Origin: Synechococcus sp. PCC 7335
GTDB lineage: Bacteria; Cyanobacteriota; Cyanobacteriia; Phormidesmidales; Phormidesmidaceae
Direction: 5' to 3'
NCBI RefSeq assembly: GCF_000155595.1
Contig: NZ_DS989905.1
Coordinates: forward strand, 265,890 to 329,889
Length of the DNA stretch: 64,000 bases
Part shown: positions 62,192-64,000 of the stretch, piece by piece
How positions within the stretch are numbered: the stretch's first letter is position 1
How the letters are laid out: every line of letters begins with the position of its first letter
The notes under the pieces: model-generated
What the model was told of the DNA's origin: nothing
Database searches by the model: none
The model's input: only the letters and a program-made list of their open reading frames with translations
Program-made: the position numbers and the translations under genes

Positions 62192-62277
62192 AAAATTGCT
62201 CTACTTATTGAAGAAGTTTTGACTGCGTGTTTTATGAGATTTTGATTACGGCAAGCTGATCTGAAGCTACTTGATGC

Positions 62278-63105
62278 CTACTTGACAGCACCAAAGGTGA
62301 GACCGCGAACCAGCTGCTTTTGACTGAACCACCCGAAGAGAAGAATGGGGGCGATCGCCATTGTTGAAGCCGCCGACAGCTTGGCCCAAAACAACCCTTG
62401 CGGACTAGAGAAGGAAGCAATAAAGGCCGTCAGCGGAGCCGCATCAAAGGTGGTGAGGTTCAAGCTCCAAAAGGCTTCATTCCAAGACAAAATCACCGAG
62501 AGTAGCGCGGTAGAAGCGATGCCTGGAAGAGCTAAGGGCAGAAGTACATAGGCTACCTCCTGATAAGTGGTTGCTCCATCCATCCGGTCAGCTTCTAGAA
62601 TCTCTTTGGGAACTTCCTTAAAGAAGCTGTAGATCATCCAGACGACTATGGGCAGATTAATCAGGGTATAGATAATGATCAGTCCAATCCGAGTATCTAA
62701 CAGCCCTGAATCACGGCCCAAGATGTAGATTGGCACTAGCACACCGACAGGCGGCAACATCTTAGTAGAGAGCATCCACAGCAGCGTTCCTTTCGTCCGT
62801 TTAGTGGGGAAAAAGGACATTGCGTAGGCCGCTGGAACCGCAAGCAGTAGCGCTAGAACAGTGGCTCCCACAGAAACGATGACGCTATTCCAGGCGTAGT
62901 TGAAGTAGGCAGCACGAGATTGAACTTCAACGTAGTTTTCTAACGTTGGCGCGAAGAATAGCTGAGGCGGCGTAGCGACAGCGGCGACCTCTGTTTTAAA
63001 GCTGGTGATAAACATCCAGAGAATTGGAAAAAACAGAATGAGGGCAACTAGCCAAGCCAGCGGGCCGACCAGCCATTGGTTAGATTTGTTGTTATTGACG
63101 GCCAT
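62278..63105 (-). CDS. Polyol/sugar ABC permease (MalG-like)
   Basis: A 275-residue permease with six membrane helices. The EAA loop reads EILEADRMDGATTYQEVAYV, followed by LLPLALPGIASTALLSVIL. The first helix (LAWLVALILFFPILWMFITS) and STKMLPPVGVLVPIYIL are characteristic of the second permease of polyol (sorbitol/mannitol) or sugar importers. It is 86 nt upstream of the ATPase gene. Confidence 0.9.
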   Translation of the reverse strand: MAVNNNKSNQWLVGPLAWLVALILFFPILWMFITSFKTEVAAVATPPQLFFAPTLENYVEVQSRAAYFNYAWNSVIVSVGATVLALLLAVPAAYAMSFFPTKRTKGTLLWMLSTKMLPPVGVLVPIYILGRDSGLLDTRIGLIIIYTLINLPIVVWMIYSFFKEVPKEILEADRMDGATTYQEVAYVLLPLALPGIASTALLSVILSWNEAFWSLNLTTFDAAPLTAFIASFSSPQGLFWAKLSAASTMAIAPILLFGWFSQKQLVRGLTFGAVK

Positions 63106-63166
63106 GTTGGATATTCACCTCAGAGTCTAGGAATCGGGATAGCGTTGAAAAGACAACCAGGTATCT

Positions 63167-64000
63167 TCAGGCATCTACATTGCGAGCAACGCTGCGCACT
63201 AAGAAGATGGCAACAATATTGGCTAGCACCACTGCAATCAGACCACCTGCTGAAGCGCCGCCTACGTCAAACTCCAATAGCGCCTTGAGGTAGATGTAGT
63301 ACGCCAAATTAGTGGTCGCAAGACCAGGGCCACCGCCTGTGGTAACAAAGATTTCAGCAAAGATGGTGAGGAAGAAAATGGTTTCAATCATAGCGACCAC
63401 AGCGATCGCCCGACTCAGATGAGGTAGCACCACAAACCGAAATAGCGCGAACGGCTTCGCCCCATCCATCCGTGCCGCTTCTAGCTGATCGGTATCGAGT
63501 GACTGAATCGCTGTGAGCAAAATCAGCAGCGCAAACGGCAGCCACTCCCACGAGACGATAATGATGATAGATAGCAGCGGCAAGTCTGCAAACCAGTCAA
63601 CTGCGCCTAAGCCAAGACCTCGCGTAATTTGAGCAAACAGCCCGTTAACCGGATGCATCAGCATGTTCTTCCAGATCAGCGCGCTCACTGTCGGCATCAC
63701 AAAGAAGGGCGAAATCGCCAGCACCCGAGCAATGCCTTGCCCCAGAAATTCTTGATTGAACAACACCGCTAACACCGTGCCTAGCCCAATCGTGATCGCT
63801 AATACAGAGGCGACTAGCACCAGCGTTATACCGATAGAAACCCACAGCGTTGGGTCGGTAAGAATAAAGGTGAAATTTCCTATGCCAACGAATTCACGAT
63901 TGTCTGGCGCAAGCAGGTTGTACCTTTGAAATGCGAACCAAATCGCCATCGCTAGCGGCACAATCATCCACAGCAGCAGAGCGATCACAGAGGGGGCAAC
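63167..64000 (-). CDS. Polyol/sugar ABC permease (MalF-like), partial
   Basis: The frame is open to the right edge, so the N-terminus is outside; 278 codons are visible. Helices such as LLLWMIVPLAMAIWFAFQ and the EAA loop DTDQLEAARMDGAKPFALFR, with VVLPHLSRAIAVVAMI after it, mark the first permease of a CUT1 importer. LFNQEFLGQGIARVLAI resembles SmoF/MtlF-type polyol permeases. The solute-binding protein gene is expected just beyond the window. The gene ends 62 nt before the second permease. Confidence 0.9.
   Translation of the reverse strand, partial: VAPSVIALLLWMIVPLAMAIWFAFQRYNLLAPDNREFVGIGNFTFILTDPTLWVSIGITLVLVASVLAITIGLGTVLAVLFNQEFLGQGIARVLAISPFFVMPTVSALIWKNMLMHPVNGLFAQITRGLGLGAVDWFADLPLLSIIIIVSWEWLPFALLILLTAIQSLDTDQLEAARMDGAKPFALFRFVVLPHLSRAIAVVAMIETIFFLTIFAEIFVTTGGGPGLATTNLAYYIYLKALLEFDVGGASAGGLIAVVLANIVAIFLVRSVARNVDA

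Noticed and set aside
1-64000. HIP1 octamers as individual regulatory sites
   Set aside because: GCGATCGC is spread across genes and spacers as in most cyanobacteria, so single copies carry no locus-specific information.
1-64000. CRISPR arrays, tRNA or rRNA genes
   Set aside because: No regularly spaced repeats and no cloverleaf or ribosomal sequence were recognised by eye; a dedicated tRNA scan could still find one.

Overview
The window is cyanobacterial. The octamer GCGATCGC (HIP1) recurs throughout, and many genes have typical cyanobacterial relatives: a DUF1400 hydrolase, a DevBCA-type exporter, a phytochrome-style GAF histidine kinase and a spore-photolyase-like radical SAM protein. A Leptolyngbya/Phormidesmis-like filamentous or picocyanobacterial lineage is a reasonable guess, but the sequence does not prove it. 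No rRNA, tRNA or CRISPR array was recognised. Much of the window is accessory DNA: two insertion sequences, several transposase scraps and about ten broken genes.

Left part (1-19.8 kb). A zinc-type ABC permease opens the window. A decayed FAD oxidoreductase follows, with a Zur-type palindrome in front of it, then an exported metallo-beta-lactamase-fold hydrolase. Next is a large RTX protein with CHRD and spondin domains, then scattered single genes (GST, royal-jelly-like protein, YHS protein, fatty acid hydroxylase, GH13 glucosidase). The most unusual gene is at 14883-16817: a 644-residue telomere resolvase (protelomerase) homologue. The 1.07 kb gene-poor region upstream of it is rich in inverted repeats.

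Middle part (19.8-35.7 kb). A NarL/DesK-type two-component system is followed by detoxification and export genes: two alpha/beta hydrolases, an NTF2-like protein, a VOC protein, TolC, an S9 peptidase and a DevB-DevC-DevA exporter. A palindrome of the form ATGAC-N4-GTCAT, exact or nearly so, stands in front of five of these units, including the sensor kinase itself. This suggests one local regulon. The tolC gene is interrupted by an IS4-like element with a 9-bp target duplication.

Right part (35.7-64 kb). A GNAT-glycosyltransferase pair and a frameshifted P-loop kinase lead to an IS6-family element, a CadC-like ArsR sensor and znuA with its own Zur box. Then come a spore photoproduct lyase-like gene, an aldo/keto reductase and AraC regulator followed by three short-chain dehydrogenases (two with Tat signals), and a PAS-PAS-GAF kinase. 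A branched-chain amino-acid/amide importer follows, in which LivM, LivG and LivF are fused into one 832-residue protein; an amidohydrolase gene sits just after it. The window closes with a divergent LysR/quinone-reductase pair and a polyol operon (ABC permeases, ATPase, mannitol-type dehydrogenase) that runs off the right edge.

The leads most worth following are the telomere resolvase with its inverted-repeat-rich upstream region, the five-site palindrome regulon, and the LivM-LivG-LivF fusion.
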